Source of the DNA: DASQWP01 sp050697555
Lineage (GTDB): Bacteria > Actinomycetota > Thermoleophilia > Gaiellales > Gaiellaceae
Length of the DNA: 64,000 nucleotides
NCBI GenBank assembly: GCA_050697555.1
Contig: JBOHAD010000005.1
Span: forward strand, 1-64,000
Direction of reading: 5' to 3'
Position 1 is the stretch's first letter; each line of letters starts with the position of its first letter. Made by a program: the position numbers and the translations under genes. Below are positions 41,357-50,425 of the stretch, piece after piece. Under the pieces are notes generated by a model, which saw only the letters and a program-made list of their open reading frames with translations, searched no databases and was not told where the DNA came from.

Positions 41357-42987
41357 ATGACGAAGCACCCCACCGGCAGCCCTAAGCGGCTGCGCGCCCA
41401 CCGTCTCATCCTGCTCGCAGTCGCGGCGCTCGCAGTCGCGCTCCTCGCAGCCTGCGGCGGCGGCGGCGGCGGCGGCGGCGAGCCGACCGAGAAGAAGCCG
41501 ATCACGGTCGCGCTCTCGACCGACCTCGACGTCCTCGATCCGCAGCTCTTCAAGAACGACGTCGCCATCATCGTCACCGCATCGTTGAACGGGACGCTGA
41601 TCCAGGAGGAGAACGCCAACGAGGACGGCGCGATGGTCGCGACGGGCGAGTACGTCGACAACATCGCCGAGTCGTGGGCGGCCTCTGACGACGGCAAGAC
41701 CGTCACCTTCAAGATCAAGGAAGGCCTGAAGTTCCAGGACGGGAGCCCGCTCACGGCCGACGACTGGGTCTACACGTGGCGGCGCATCTTCGAGGGGCCC
41801 GGCTACATCAGCCTGCTCCTGCCGATCATCGGCATCACCTCAGCCGACTCGGTCACGGCGCCCGACCCGCAGACGCTTGTGATCGAGCGCGAGTTCGACA
41901 GCCCGATGTTCATGCCGTTCATGGCGTCGCCATGCTGCTTCGTCGTCATGAGCGAGGAGACGGCCGAGGCGCACAAGACCGCCGACGACCCGTGGGCGGC
42001 CGAGTGGTTCACGAGCAACGTGAACTCGAGCGGGCCGTACGTGCTCGAGTCGTGGCAGAAGGGGCAGGAGGTCGTCCTCGCGCCGAATCCCGAGTACCCG
42101 CTGCCCGACTACGTCAACAACTCCGGCGTCACGTTCAAGATCGTGCCGTCGCCCGAGGACCGCGTCGCGCTCGTGCGCGGCGGCGCGATCGACGCGGCCC
42201 AGAACATCGCGTACCAGGACCTGGACACGCTTCGGAACGACCCCAACGTCCGCATCTTCCAGTTCCCGGGCCGCCGCGTCGCGTACGTCGGCTTCAACAC
42301 CACGACGCCGCCCTTCGACGACGTCAACCTGCGCAAGGCGATCCAGAAGGCGATCCCGTACGACACGCTCGTCGACCGCGTGCTGTACGGCTTCGGGCAG
42401 AAGGCCGGCTCCGTCGTGAGCGTCGGCATGGAGGGCTACAAGGAGGTTCTGCCGCCGGTCCAGGACCTGGACGCCGCGCGGGAGGCGCTCGTGCAGTCCT
42501 CATACGACGGCGACACGCTCACGCTCGCGGTGCGCCAGTCGCAGCCGCAGGACCACGCCTCCGCGGTGTTCATCCAGGATGCCCTCCGGGAGATTGGCGT
42601 CGACGTCGAGATCCAGACCCTCGCCGACGTGCAGTTCCAGGAGCAGATCGGGAAGAAGGCGATCCCATTCTTCATCATGGACTGGCAGTCGCTCGGCACG
42701 GACGCCTTCTACCAGTTGACCTGGGTCGCGAAATCGGACTCGCCCATCAACTACACGGCGTACGCCGACCCGCGGATGGACAAGCTCATCGCCCAGGGCG
42801 TTCCCGAGAGCGACCTGGCCAAGCGCGAGGCCCTCGCCCAGGAGAGGCGCAGGACCTCTGGGCGGAGCAGGTCCCCTGGGCCCCGCTCTTCCAAGCCGAT
42901 GACGTGACAATCACGGGCAAGGACGTCGCCGGGGTCAACAACTTCTACGATCCGCTCCAGCGGCCGCAGTTCCTCTACAAGGAGTAG
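41357..42987 (+). CDS. Peptide/amine ABC importer binding protein, system 1 (frameshifted)
   Basis: Extracytoplasmic solute-binding lipoprotein (SBP family 5). A signal peptide with lipobox LLAAC and a Gly-rich spacer is followed by ITVALSTDLDVLDPQLFKND, LKFQDGSPLTADDWVYTWRR and NLRKAIQKAIPYDTLVDRVL. The frame from 41357 ends early at 42907. The expected C-terminus (QDLWAEQVPWAPLF and on to QRPQFLYKE) continues in another frame to 42987. A 2-base surplus within AGGAGAGG at 42840-42847 explains this; removing AG restores the family sequence. Real mutation or sequencing error cannot be told apart here. Nearest partner: permeases 37147-39018. Confidence 0.85.
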
Positions 42988-43059
42988 CGGCGAGTCGACA
43001 GTCGTCGGACGAGCCGCCCCCGTTCGAACGGAGGCGGCTCCGTCCGGGAGGTGAAGCAG

Positions 43060-43872
43060 ATGGATCCGATACTCAGCGTCGCCGAGGAGACCGGCCAGTC
43101 GCACGAGGAGCTGGCCCGCCACTGGGCCGAGCTCTTCGTCATCCACGACCGGCTCGTGCTCCAGACCTTCGAGCGCTGGCTCGGGAAGGAGCGCGCGCCC
43201 GAGCTGCACCGGCGCGTATGGGAGAACCCGACGGCGTCGCTGCTCGAGATCTTCCAGTCGGTCGGCCCCACCGCGGCGGACGCGCTCGCCGCCTACGCGC
43301 GGGCGTTCATGATCCACGACTACTGGTTCCTGCGCGTCTTGCGCGACGAGCTGGGCGACGTCGACGCGGCCGAGGCCCACCACAGCCTCTGGGAGGGGCA
43401 GGCCGAGGACTTCGCGCTCGTCCACGAGCAGGACCGGCCGGGCGAGCAGGACACGCTCTCGTGGGAGCAGCTCTACCGCCTCTACAAGGAGCACTGCGAC
43501 CGCGAGGGGCTCCCGTACCGCTTCGTGGAGGCGACCGACGACAAGCTCGTCGTCGAGGCGCACCAGTGCGCCTACTTCGACACGATCTCGAAGGAGGTTG
43601 GCGAGGAGGAGGCGAAGGAGCACAACCACCTGATCGCGATCGACTCGACCGACCGCACGATCGAGGCGTTCTTCGTCGGCATCGGCCGGCCGAACGAGTT
43701 CCGGGGCGTCATGACGCGGCACCGCTGCCACGGCGACAGCGTCTGCCAGATCGAGTTCACGCGTCGCGACCCGGACGAGCCGGAGAAGCTGGGCGAGCCG
43801 CTCGAGCGGCCGGGGGCGCGCTGCTACTGGCTCCGCAACGCCGTGCTCCAGGCGCGCGGGCCGGAGGCGTGA
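43060..43872 (+). CDS. ATC-hydrolase-like protein, copy 2
   Basis: A 270-residue homologue of copy 1 with the same landmarks: HWAELFVIHDRLVLQTFERW, ARAFMIHDYWFLRVL, HQCAYFDTISKEVGEEEAK, STDRTIEAFFVGIG and RCHGDSVCQIEFTRR. ATG 43060 is preceded by GGGAGGTG. Coupled to the second barrel protein by GTGA overlap. The family is not certain (ATC hydrolase versus V4R-like), but duplication of the whole two-gene module is clear. Confidence 0.6.
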   Translation: MDPILSVAEETGQSHEELARHWAELFVIHDRLVLQTFERWLGKERAPELHRRVWENPTASLLEIFQSVGPTAADALAAYARAFMIHDYWFLRVLRDELGDVDAAEAHHSLWEGQAEDFALVHEQDRPGEQDTLSWEQLYRLYKEHCDREGLPYRFVEATDDKLVVEAHQCAYFDTISKEVGEEEAKEHNHLIAIDSTDRTIEAFFVGIGRPNEFRGVMTRHRCHGDSVCQIEFTRRDPDEPEKLGEPLERPGARCYWLRNAVLQARGPEA

Positions 43873-44210
43873 GCGTGTTCGCGCGGGTGACGACGTTCGC
43901 CGTGAAGCCCGCCGCCTGGCCGCACCTGATCGCGGTCGCGCGGGACGAGGTCGTACCCGCCTCGCAGGCACGGCCCGGCTTCCTCCGGGCTGAGCTCTTG
44001 ACGCGGAGCCGGATCAGTAAGGCGATCTACACGAGCTTCTGGCACACCGAGTTCGACGCGATCGAGGCGGAGAGGGGGGGCCACCTCGACGACGAGATGG
44101 CGCGCTTCGAGCCGTACGCCGCCGGCCCTGCGATCGTCGAGGGCTACGAGGTGAGCGTGCTCGCGGAGTCGCCCTCGTCGGGCTCGCGCTCGACGGCGAT
44201 GTCGCAGTAG
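43869..44210 (+). CDS. Dimeric alpha-beta barrel (ABM-like) protein, copy 2
   Basis: A 113-residue barrel protein: VFARVTTFAVKPAAWPHLIA, PGFLRAELLTRSRISKAIYT, and EGYEVSVLAESP near the end, aligning with copy 1 at 41026-41343. GTGA overlap with the preceding gene. Its last 67 bases overlap the end of the leftward gene 44144-44701, so the C-terminal extension may be recent. Confidence 0.65.
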   Translation: MSVFARVTTFAVKPAAWPHLIAVARDEVVPASQARPGFLRAELLTRSRISKAIYTSFWHTEFDAIEAERGGHLDDEMARFEPYAAGPAIVEGYEVSVLAESPSSGSRSTAMSQ

Positions 44211-44701
44211 GCGTCGCCCTTCGGCTTCGACCGGGGGTAGCCGAAGCAACGGAAGCGGCGGTTGAGCCGCTGGGCCGCCAGGTCCGCGAAGGCGGAGCAC
44301 CCGGATTCGCAGATCTTGAGCTCGCGCAGGTCTTCGGGCATCGCCGTCCAGTAGGGGCAGGCGTGCACGCGGAGGACGCTTCGCTCCTCGGAGAACTCGG
44401 CCCACTCCCAGTCGGTCTCCGGGTCGGCGATGATCGACCCGGCGGTGCCCATGAAGTTCCGCCAGTCGTCCATGTCGCCCTCGCCCGACTTCGGCGGCAG
44501 ACGCAGGAGTTCACGCGGCCCGTAGACGTCGGCCCCCTCGACGGAGAGCTCGTCGAGCTTGTCGGCGAGCTCTCGCGCCCGCTCCGGACCGAACTCACGG
44601 AGGAAGAGCTCGAGCGCGAGTACGTAGACGCGCGCGCCCTCGGCGCGGGCGAGCCGCCAGCGCTCCTCCATCGGGATCCCGGGCTCGTGCCGCCCGTCCA
44701 T
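44144..44701 (-). CDS. L-2-amino-thiazoline-4-carboxylate hydrolase-like protein
   Basis: A 185-residue protein with the clearest ATC-hydrolase pattern in the window: VHACPYWTAMPEDLRELKIC, then ESGCSAFADLAAQRLN and GDAYCDIAVER. Known members open the thiazoline ring on the bacterial route to cysteine; related ones are uncharacterised. The ATG overlaps the DppC-like stop (TGATG). Converges on and overlaps the barrel-protein gene by 67 bases. Confidence 0.6.
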   Translation of the reverse strand: MDGRHEPGIPMEERWRLARAEGARVYVLALELFLREFGPERARELADKLDELSVEGADVYGPRELLRLPPKSGEGDMDDWRNFMGTAGSIIADPETDWEWAEFSEERSVLRVHACPYWTAMPEDLRELKICESGCSAFADLAAQRLNRRFRCFGYPRSKPKGDAYCDIAVEREPDEGDSASTLTS

Positions 44702-45618
44702 CAGCGGACGGAGGCCTCGGCACCCCGCGTCAGCCGGGTGCGCAGGAGGTCGGCCATGAAGTTGACCGAGAGGACGGTGAGGGTGATCGCGAGGCCCGAG
44801 AAGACGGCCACCCACGGGGTCTGGTTCAGGATCTCGCGCCCCTCGGACACCATGCGGCCCCACGTGGCCTTCGGCGGCTGCACGCCGAGCCCGAGGTAGC
44901 TCAGCGCGGACTCAACGAGGATCATGAAGCCCACCTGGAGGGCGGCCACGACGACCACCTGGGGGAGGACGTACGGGAGCATGTGGCGCAGGAGGACGCG
45001 CCGGTGGCCGGCACCGAGCACCACGGCCGACTCGACGAAGGAGCGCCGGTGGAGCGAGAGCACGATGCCGCGCGTGAGGCGCGCGAAGACGACCCAGCCG
45101 AAGATCACGAGGATTACGATGAGGTTGCGAAGGCTCGCGCCGAAGAGTGCGGCCGCCGCGATCGCGAGCAGGACGCCGGGGATGGCCAGGGCCATCTCCG
45201 TGGACATCATGAGCAGCCGGTCGACCCAGCCGCCCAGGCGGCCTGGGAGCCCGGCGAAGTAGCCCGAGACGAGCCCGATCGTCGTCCCGATGAGCGCGGA
45301 GGCGGCCGTGGCCGAGACGCCGACGAGGAGCGAGATCCGGCCGCCGTGCATGAGCCGCGAGAGGACGTCGCGGCCGAGCTGGTCGGTGCCGAGAGGATGG
45401 CTCCAGGAGCCGCCCTCGGCCCAGAAGGGCGGGGCGAAGCGGGCGCTCAGGTCCTGGTCGAGCGGGTCGGCTGGCGCGATGAGCGGGGCGAGGATCGCGA
45501 CGGCGACGACGAGCGCGAAGAATGCCGTTCCCGCGTAGCCGAGCAGGCGCACCGTGGCCATGCTTCCTGCGCGGCCGCGCAGGAAGCGCGTTCGCGGCGC
45601 GACCTCGACGACGCTCAC
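44701..45618 (-). CDS. Peptide/amine ABC permease (DppC-like), system 2
   Basis: A 305-residue permease: SHPLGTDQLGRDVLSRLMHG, EAA loop IVLSLHRRSFVESAVVLGAG, ATWGRMVSEGREIL. GTG overlaps the DppB-like stop (GTGA). An in-frame ATG lies 19 codons in, but the upstream GTG fits the operon overlap better. Confidence 0.92.
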   Translation of the reverse strand: MSVVEVAPRTRFLRGRAGSMATVRLLGYAGTAFFALVVAVAILAPLIAPADPLDQDLSARFAPPFWAEGGSWSHPLGTDQLGRDVLSRLMHGGRISLLVGVSATAASALIGTTIGLVSGYFAGLPGRLGGWVDRLLMMSTEMALAIPGVLLAIAAAALFGASLRNLIVILVIFGWVVFARLTRGIVLSLHRRSFVESAVVLGAGHRRVLLRHMLPYVLPQVVVVAALQVGFMILVESALSYLGLGVQPPKATWGRMVSEGREILNQTPWVAVFSGLAITLTVLSVNFMADLLRTRLTRGAEASVR

Positions 45619-46538
45619 GCGCCGCCCTTTCGGATCCGCGGGTCGAGGATCCCGTAGAGGACGTCGCTCACGGTCGTCACGATCGCGACCGTCACCGCGA
45701 TCAGGAGCACGATCGCCTGGAGGACCGGGTAGTCGGTCTGCGTCACCGACTGGACGGCCAAGAGGCCGATCCCGGGCCAGGCGAACACCGCCTCGACGAT
45801 CACCGTGCCGCCGAGGAGCGCGCCGAAGTTCACGGCGACGACGCTCACGAGCGGGTTCAGCGAGTTGCGCAGGGCGTGCCGCAAGACGACGAGCCGGCGC
45901 GGCAGCCCCTTCGCGACCGCCGCCCGCACGTAGTCGGACGAGAGCGCCTCGATCATCGCTGCGCGGACGACCATCGCCAACTCCGCGACGAAGAAGAGCG
46001 CGATCGTCGCCACGGGCATCACGAACGACTTCCAGCCGCCCTTGCCCGAGGTCGGGAGCCAGGCGAGGTTGACCGCGAAGAAGAGGATGAGGAGGGTGCC
46101 GAGCCAGAACGTCGGCACGGCGCGGGCGACGAGCGAGAAGGAGATGAGCGCGCCGTCGAGCGCGCCGCCCGCTCGGGTGGCGGCGACGACGCCGAGCACG
46201 AGCCCGACGACGAGCGCGAAGCCGATGCCCAGGCCGACGAGCTCGAGGGTCGCCGGGAAGCGCTGGAACACGATGTCGGTCGCCGGCTGCCGGTACTTCC
46301 AGGACTCGCCCAGGTCGCCCTGGAGCACCTGCCCCATGTACCCGACGAACTGGAGCGGCAGCGGGTCGTCGAGGTTCAGGTCCTGGCGGAGCTCCTGGCG
46401 CTGCTCCGGGGACGCGAAGATCGGCAGGAGGACCGAGGCCGGGTCGCCGGCGAGACGCAGAAGGACGAACGCGACGAGGGTCGCGCCGAAGACGACGAAG
46501 ACCAACCGCAGCAGCCGGTCGACGAGGAACCTCCCCAG
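45615..46538 (-). CDS. Peptide/amine ABC permease (DppB-like), system 2
   Basis: A 307-residue permease. Homology demands an N-terminus like MGRFLVDRLLRLVFVVFGA; the matching codon is CTG at 46538, preceded by AAGGAGG at ideal spacing, whereas the TTG at 46505 would remove part of the first span. EAA loop AMIEALSSDYVRAAVAKGL, C-terminus LDPRIRKG. Follows its binding protein gene by 31 bases. Confidence 0.88.
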   Translation of the reverse strand: MGRFLVDRLLRLVFVVFGATLVAFVLLRLAGDPASVLLPIFASPEQRQELRQDLNLDDPLPLQFVGYMGQVLQGDLGESWKYRQPATDIVFQRFPATLELVGLGIGFALVVGLVLGVVAATRAGGALDGALISFSLVARAVPTFWLGTLLILFFAVNLAWLPTSGKGGWKSFVMPVATIALFFVAELAMVVRAAMIEALSSDYVRAAVAKGLPRRLVVLRHALRNSLNPLVSVVAVNFGALLGGTVIVEAVFAWPGIGLLAVQSVTQTDYPVLQAIVLLIAVTVAIVTTVSDVLYGILDPRIRKGGA

Positions 46539-46569
46539 CGCGACCCTCCTTCGCTTGTCGGCCCACCGC

Positions 46570-48228
46570 CTAGACGGTGGCCGAGACCCCGTTCCAGTGG
46601 ATGCGCTCGTCCGGCGTCACCGTCAGCCCCTGCACCTTGGGGCTGACGCCGTAGAGCTTGTGGTGCTGCCAGAGGAACACCGGCCCCGGCGTCTCGTGCA
46701 CGATCTGGTGGCACTCCTCGAGGAGAGCCCGGCGCTTGTCGACGTCGAACTCCACGTTCGACTGCCGCCACGCCTTGTCGTAGTTCGGATCGCCGAGACC
46801 CGTTCGCAGGAACGCGTCCGTGTCGTACCACATGAGCGCGAACGCCGAGTCCTGCACCGGGTAGTACTGCCAGCCGCCGATGTGCCAGTACTTGAGGGTG
46901 TACTCCTGGAGCGCCTTGCGCAGGAACACGGAGTACTCGATCACCTGCGGCGTGAACTGGATCCCCACCTCACCGAGCTGCGACCGCAGGACCTCGAACA
47001 TGTCCTGCTGCTTCAGGAACTCGCCCGGCTCGCCGAGGAAGAAGTCGCCCAGGTCGACGCCGTTCCCGTGGCCGGCCTCCTCGAGCAGCGCCTTCGCCCG
47101 GTCGGGGTCGTAGGGGTAGTCCGAGAGCTGCGAGTTCCACCCGAAGGCGTCGTCTCCTGTCACCTGGCCGCTCATGAGCTTCGCGTAGCCGCCGAGCACA
47201 GAGTCGATGATGGCCTGACGGTCGATCGCGTGGTTCATCGCGAGCCGGACACGCGGGTCGGCCGTCGGATGGCCGTCAGCCTTGGCGTCGATGATGTAGG
47301 GGGTCATGAGCACGGACTGCGCAACCGGGGTGTCGGCAACGACGAGGCTCGCGCCCGCCGCCTTCTCGACGTCCTCGATCTGGAGGTCCTCGCAGATGTG
47401 GATCTCGCCGGCCTGGAGCGCCGCGAAGCGGCTCGCCGCGTCAGGGATGCCCCGGAAGCGGAGCGTCTCGATGAGCGCCTGCTCGCCCCAGTAGTCCCCG
47501 TTCTTCTCCAGGACGATCTCCTGGCCCTTCCTCCACTCGGCGAACCTGAACATGCCGGTGCCCACCGGCGCCTGCGCGAACGCCTGGGGGCCCATGTCCT
47601 GGAGCGCCGCCGGCGCGCCGAACTGCACCTCGGAGAGGCCGACGGGCGCCATTGCCCACGGCTCCTTCGTGTTGATGACGAGCGTGTACTCATCCTTGAC
47701 CTCGGCGCTGTCGTACGGCTGGATCCGGAACATCACCGGCGAGGGCGGGTCGATGGTCAGGAGGACGTCGAGGTTGGCCTTCGCCGCCTCGGCGTTCCAG
47801 TCCTCGCCGTTGTGGAACTTGACGCCCTGGCGGAGCTTGAACTCCCACTGCGTCTCGCCGACCGGCTCCCACGACTCCGCGAGCTGAGGCTGCGGCCCCT
47901 TCTCGGGGTCGAGCGGATCGGACTTGCAGAGAAACTCGAGGATGCCGTCGTAGATCGAGTAGCCCTGCGGCTGGTACTCGAGGTTCTGGAAGAGCGTGGG
48001 GGGCTCGCCGGGAGTCGCCATCACGAGCTCCTTCGCCGTGGCGCCGCCGCCCCCGGACGTTGCGGTCGGCCCTGTCCCCGTCGTGGCCTCGCCGCCGCCT
48101 CCGTCGCCGTCTCCGGTGCAGGCCGTGAGGGCGAGCGTGCCCACTCCGATCCCCGCGGCGCCCAGGAACTGGCGCCGGTTCATCTGCCGCTCGAGCATTG
48201 GCTCCGAGCCGGACTTCGGTCTCGTCAT
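46570..48228 (-). CDS. Peptide/amine ABC importer binding protein, system 2 (Tat lipoprotein)
   Basis: A 552-residue SBP family 5 protein. The leader MNRRQFLGAAGIGVGTLA with lipobox LTAC predicts Tat export and lipid anchoring, followed by a Gly/Thr linker. The body has LRQGVKFHNGEDWNAEAAKA, VRLAMNHAIDRQAIIDSVLG and YDPDRAKALLEEAG, all family landmarks. First gene of the leftward importer 2 unit, divergent from the phosphotriesterase-like gene over 120 bases. Confidence 0.93.
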   Translation of the reverse strand: MTRPKSGSEPMLERQMNRRQFLGAAGIGVGTLALTACTGDGDGGGGEATTGTGPTATSGGGGATAKELVMATPGEPPTLFQNLEYQPQGYSIYDGILEFLCKSDPLDPEKGPQPQLAESWEPVGETQWEFKLRQGVKFHNGEDWNAEAAKANLDVLLTIDPPSPVMFRIQPYDSAEVKDEYTLVINTKEPWAMAPVGLSEVQFGAPAALQDMGPQAFAQAPVGTGMFRFAEWRKGQEIVLEKNGDYWGEQALIETLRFRGIPDAASRFAALQAGEIHICEDLQIEDVEKAAGASLVVADTPVAQSVLMTPYIIDAKADGHPTADPRVRLAMNHAIDRQAIIDSVLGGYAKLMSGQVTGDDAFGWNSQLSDYPYDPDRAKALLEEAGHGNGVDLGDFFLGEPGEFLKQQDMFEVLRSQLGEVGIQFTPQVIEYSVFLRKALQEYTLKYWHIGGWQYYPVQDSAFALMWYDTDAFLRTGLGDPNYDKAWRQSNVEFDVDKRRALLEECHQIVHETPGPVFLWQHHKLYGVSPKVQGLTVTPDERIHWNGVSATV

Positions 48229-48350
48229 CGTCTGTCCCTCCTCCGTCGAACTGTCGACCCACCGTTTTCGCCTGTCCGGCCGCGGCGCCCCCGAGGCGCC
48301 CGGCCTTCAAAGGTGCCCGTCCGGCCGCGCGAAAGGGCGAGAATCCCGCC

Positions 48351-49385
48351 ATGCCGATCTACACCGTCCTCGGCCCGATCCCGCGGGACGCGCTCGGCCG
48401 GACGAGCATGCACGAGCACCTCCTGCTCGACGCGCGCGTCTGGGCCGTCCCCTCGCCCGAGCCGCCTCCCGCCGACGCGCGCGTCACCCCCGAGAACCTG
48501 ACCTACACGCGCTGGAACTACCTCAACTTCGCTGACAACCTCTTCTCCGACGATCCGGCCGTCGTCACCGAGGAGCTCGCCCGGGCCCGCCGAGCGGGCG
48601 CGGCGGGGGTCGTCGACCTGACGATCGTCGGGCTCGGCCGGCGACCTGCGGAGCTCCCGGACATCGCCCGCGAGAGCGGGATCCAGATCATCGTGGGATG
48701 CGGCTTCTACGTCCACGACTCGCATCCCGACTGGCTCGACCGCGCGTCCGAGGACGACGTCTCCGCCTTCATCGCACGCGAGCTCACCGAGGGGATCGAG
48801 GCCACGGGCATCCGTCCCGCGCTCGTCGGCGAGATCGGGACGAGCAGCCCGGTGACGCCGCGCGAGCGCATGGTCGTCCGGGCGGCGGGCCGCGCCGCGG
48901 CGGCCGCGGGTGCCGCCGTGAACGTCCACCTCGATCCCGGCGGCGCCCACGCGCTCGACGTGCTCGAGCTGCTCGTGCGCGAGGGCATGGCTCCCGACCG
49001 GATCGTCTTCAGCCACATGGACGCCCGTCCCGACGCCGCCTACCACCGGGCGGTGGCCGAGAGCGGCGCGGTCCTCTCCTTCGACACGTTCGGGCACGAG
49101 TTCGTGATCCGCGACCTCGAGCGAATCCACCACCAGCCGACCGACCTCGAGCGCTGCGAGCTCCTCGCGCGGCTCGTCGAGGACGGCTTCGGCGGGCAGC
49201 TCGTGCTCGGCTGCGACTGCGGCTGCAAAGCCACGCTCGCCCACTTCGGAGGGCACGGCTACGAGCACCTCTTCCGGCGCATCGCGCCCGCGCTCGAGCG
49301 CTACTACGGCGTCGCTGCAGCCGACCTCGACCGGATGCTCGTGGAGACGCCGCGCCGACTGCTCGACCGCCCGCCGGTCCACTAG
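48351..49385 (+). CDS. Phosphotriesterase-like (PHP/PTE family) hydrolase
   Basis: A 344-residue TIM-barrel metal hydrolase. Metal ligands: SMHEHLLLDA (HxH), Glu in VGEIGTSSPVT in place of the carboxylated Lys of true phosphotriesterases, His in NVHLDPGG and FSHMDARP, and Asp in LGCDCGCKA. This Glu form is typical of PHP/lactonase-like members, so an ester, lactone or amide bond is the likely target. Only rightward gene in the importer 2 unit; converges with the DppF-like gene by 4 bases. Confidence 0.88.
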   Translation: MPIYTVLGPIPRDALGRTSMHEHLLLDARVWAVPSPEPPPADARVTPENLTYTRWNYLNFADNLFSDDPAVVTEELARARRAGAAGVVDLTIVGLGRRPAELPDIARESGIQIIVGCGFYVHDSHPDWLDRASEDDVSAFIARELTEGIEATGIRPALVGEIGTSSPVTPRERMVVRAAGRAAAAAGAAVNVHLDPGGAHALDVLELLVREGMAPDRIVFSHMDARPDAAYHRAVAESGAVLSFDTFGHEFVIRDLERIHHQPTDLERCELLARLVEDGFGGQLVLGCDCGCKATLAHFGGHGYEHLFRRIAPALERYYGVAAADLDRMLVETPRRLLDRPPVH

Positions 49386-50425
49386 ACCCTCGCCACCGGG
49401 ACGCTCGGGACGTGCGGCGCAGCGGCGCCCTCGGGGCCACGCTCGACGAAGTGACACGCGGCCCAGTGACCGTCCTCCTTCTCCTCGAGCGGCGGCTCGA
49501 CCGTGCGGCAGACCTCCTCCGCGAGGGGGCAGCGCGTGTGGACGGGGCAGGCCGCTGGCGGGTCGAGCGGCGAGGGGAGGTCGCCGCCGAGGAGGATCCG
49601 CTCCTTCATCGAGGCCCCGTCGGGCTCGGCCGGCGGGACGGCGGAGAGGAGCGCCTGCGTGTACGGCTGGAGCGGGTGGCCGATCACCTGCTCGGTGGTG
49701 CCCAGCTCGACGATCTTCCCCAGGTACATGACGGCGATCCGGGTGCACACGTGCCGGACGACCGCGAGGTCGTGGGAGACGAAGAGGTAGGTGAGACCGT
49801 CGCGCCGGCGGAGCTCGTCGAGGAGGTTCAGGATCTGCGCCTGCACCGAAACGTCGAGCGCTGAGACGGGCTCGTCCAAGACGACGACCTCCGGCTCGAC
49901 CGCGAGGGCCCGGGCGATGGCGATCCGCTGACGCTGCCCGCCGCTGAACTCGCGCGGGTAGCGCGAGACCGCCTCCGGCCGCAGGTGGACCTTCTCGAGC
50001 AGCTCGGCAATCCGCCGGCGGCGCTCCCCGCCGCGCGAGAGCCCGTGGATGGCGAGCCCCTCCCCGACGATGTCGCCGACGGTCATCCGCGCGTCGAGGC
50101 TGTCGTACGGGTCCTGGAAGACGAGCTGAAGGCGCCGCCGAAGCTCCTTGCGCTCGGCGCCGCGGAGCTCCGCGACGTCCCGGCCCTCGAGGAGGACGCG
50201 CCCCGAGTCCGGGCGCAGGAGCTGGACGACGACGCGCGCCAGGGTCGTCTTGCCGCAGCCGCTCTCGCCTACGAGCCCGACCGCCTCGCTCTTCCCCACC
50301 GCGAGGCTGACGCCGTCGACGGCGCGGACGCGGCCGATCGTCTGCTGAACGAATGAACCGCGCGTGATCGGGTAGGAGGCGTGCACGTCCTCCACCTCGA
50401 GGAAGGGTGCGGCGCGCTCAGCCAC
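49382..50425 (-). CDS. Peptide/amine ABC importer ATPase (DppF/OppF-like), system 2
   Basis: A 347-residue ATPase: Walker A GESGCGKTT, Q-loop VFQDPYDSLDARM, signature EFSGGQRQRIAIARA, Walker B VVVLDEPVSALD. The C-terminal extension has ACPVHTRCPLAEEVC. GTG start overlaps the partner ATPase by 8 bases. Serves permeases 44701-46538, with the phosphotriesterase-like gene inserted between. Confidence 0.92.
   Translation of the reverse strand: MAERAAPFLEVEDVHASYPITRGSFVQQTIGRVRAVDGVSLAVGKSEAVGLVGESGCGKTTLARVVVQLLRPDSGRVLLEGRDVAELRGAERKELRRRLQLVFQDPYDSLDARMTVGDIVGEGLAIHGLSRGGERRRRIAELLEKVHLRPEAVSRYPREFSGGQRQRIAIARALAVEPEVVVLDEPVSALDVSVQAQILNLLDELRRRDGLTYLFVSHDLAVVRHVCTRIAVMYLGKIVELGTTEQVIGHPLQPYTQALLSAVPPAEPDGASMKERILLGGDLPSPLDPPAACPVHTRCPLAEEVCRTVEPPLEEKEDGHWAACHFVERGPEGAAAPHVPSVPVARV

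Noticed and set aside
41455..41481. A G/C trinucleotide run as a microsatellite of interest.
   Set aside because: It encodes the Gly-rich spacer after the lipobox Cys, which is common in actinobacterial binding lipoproteins.
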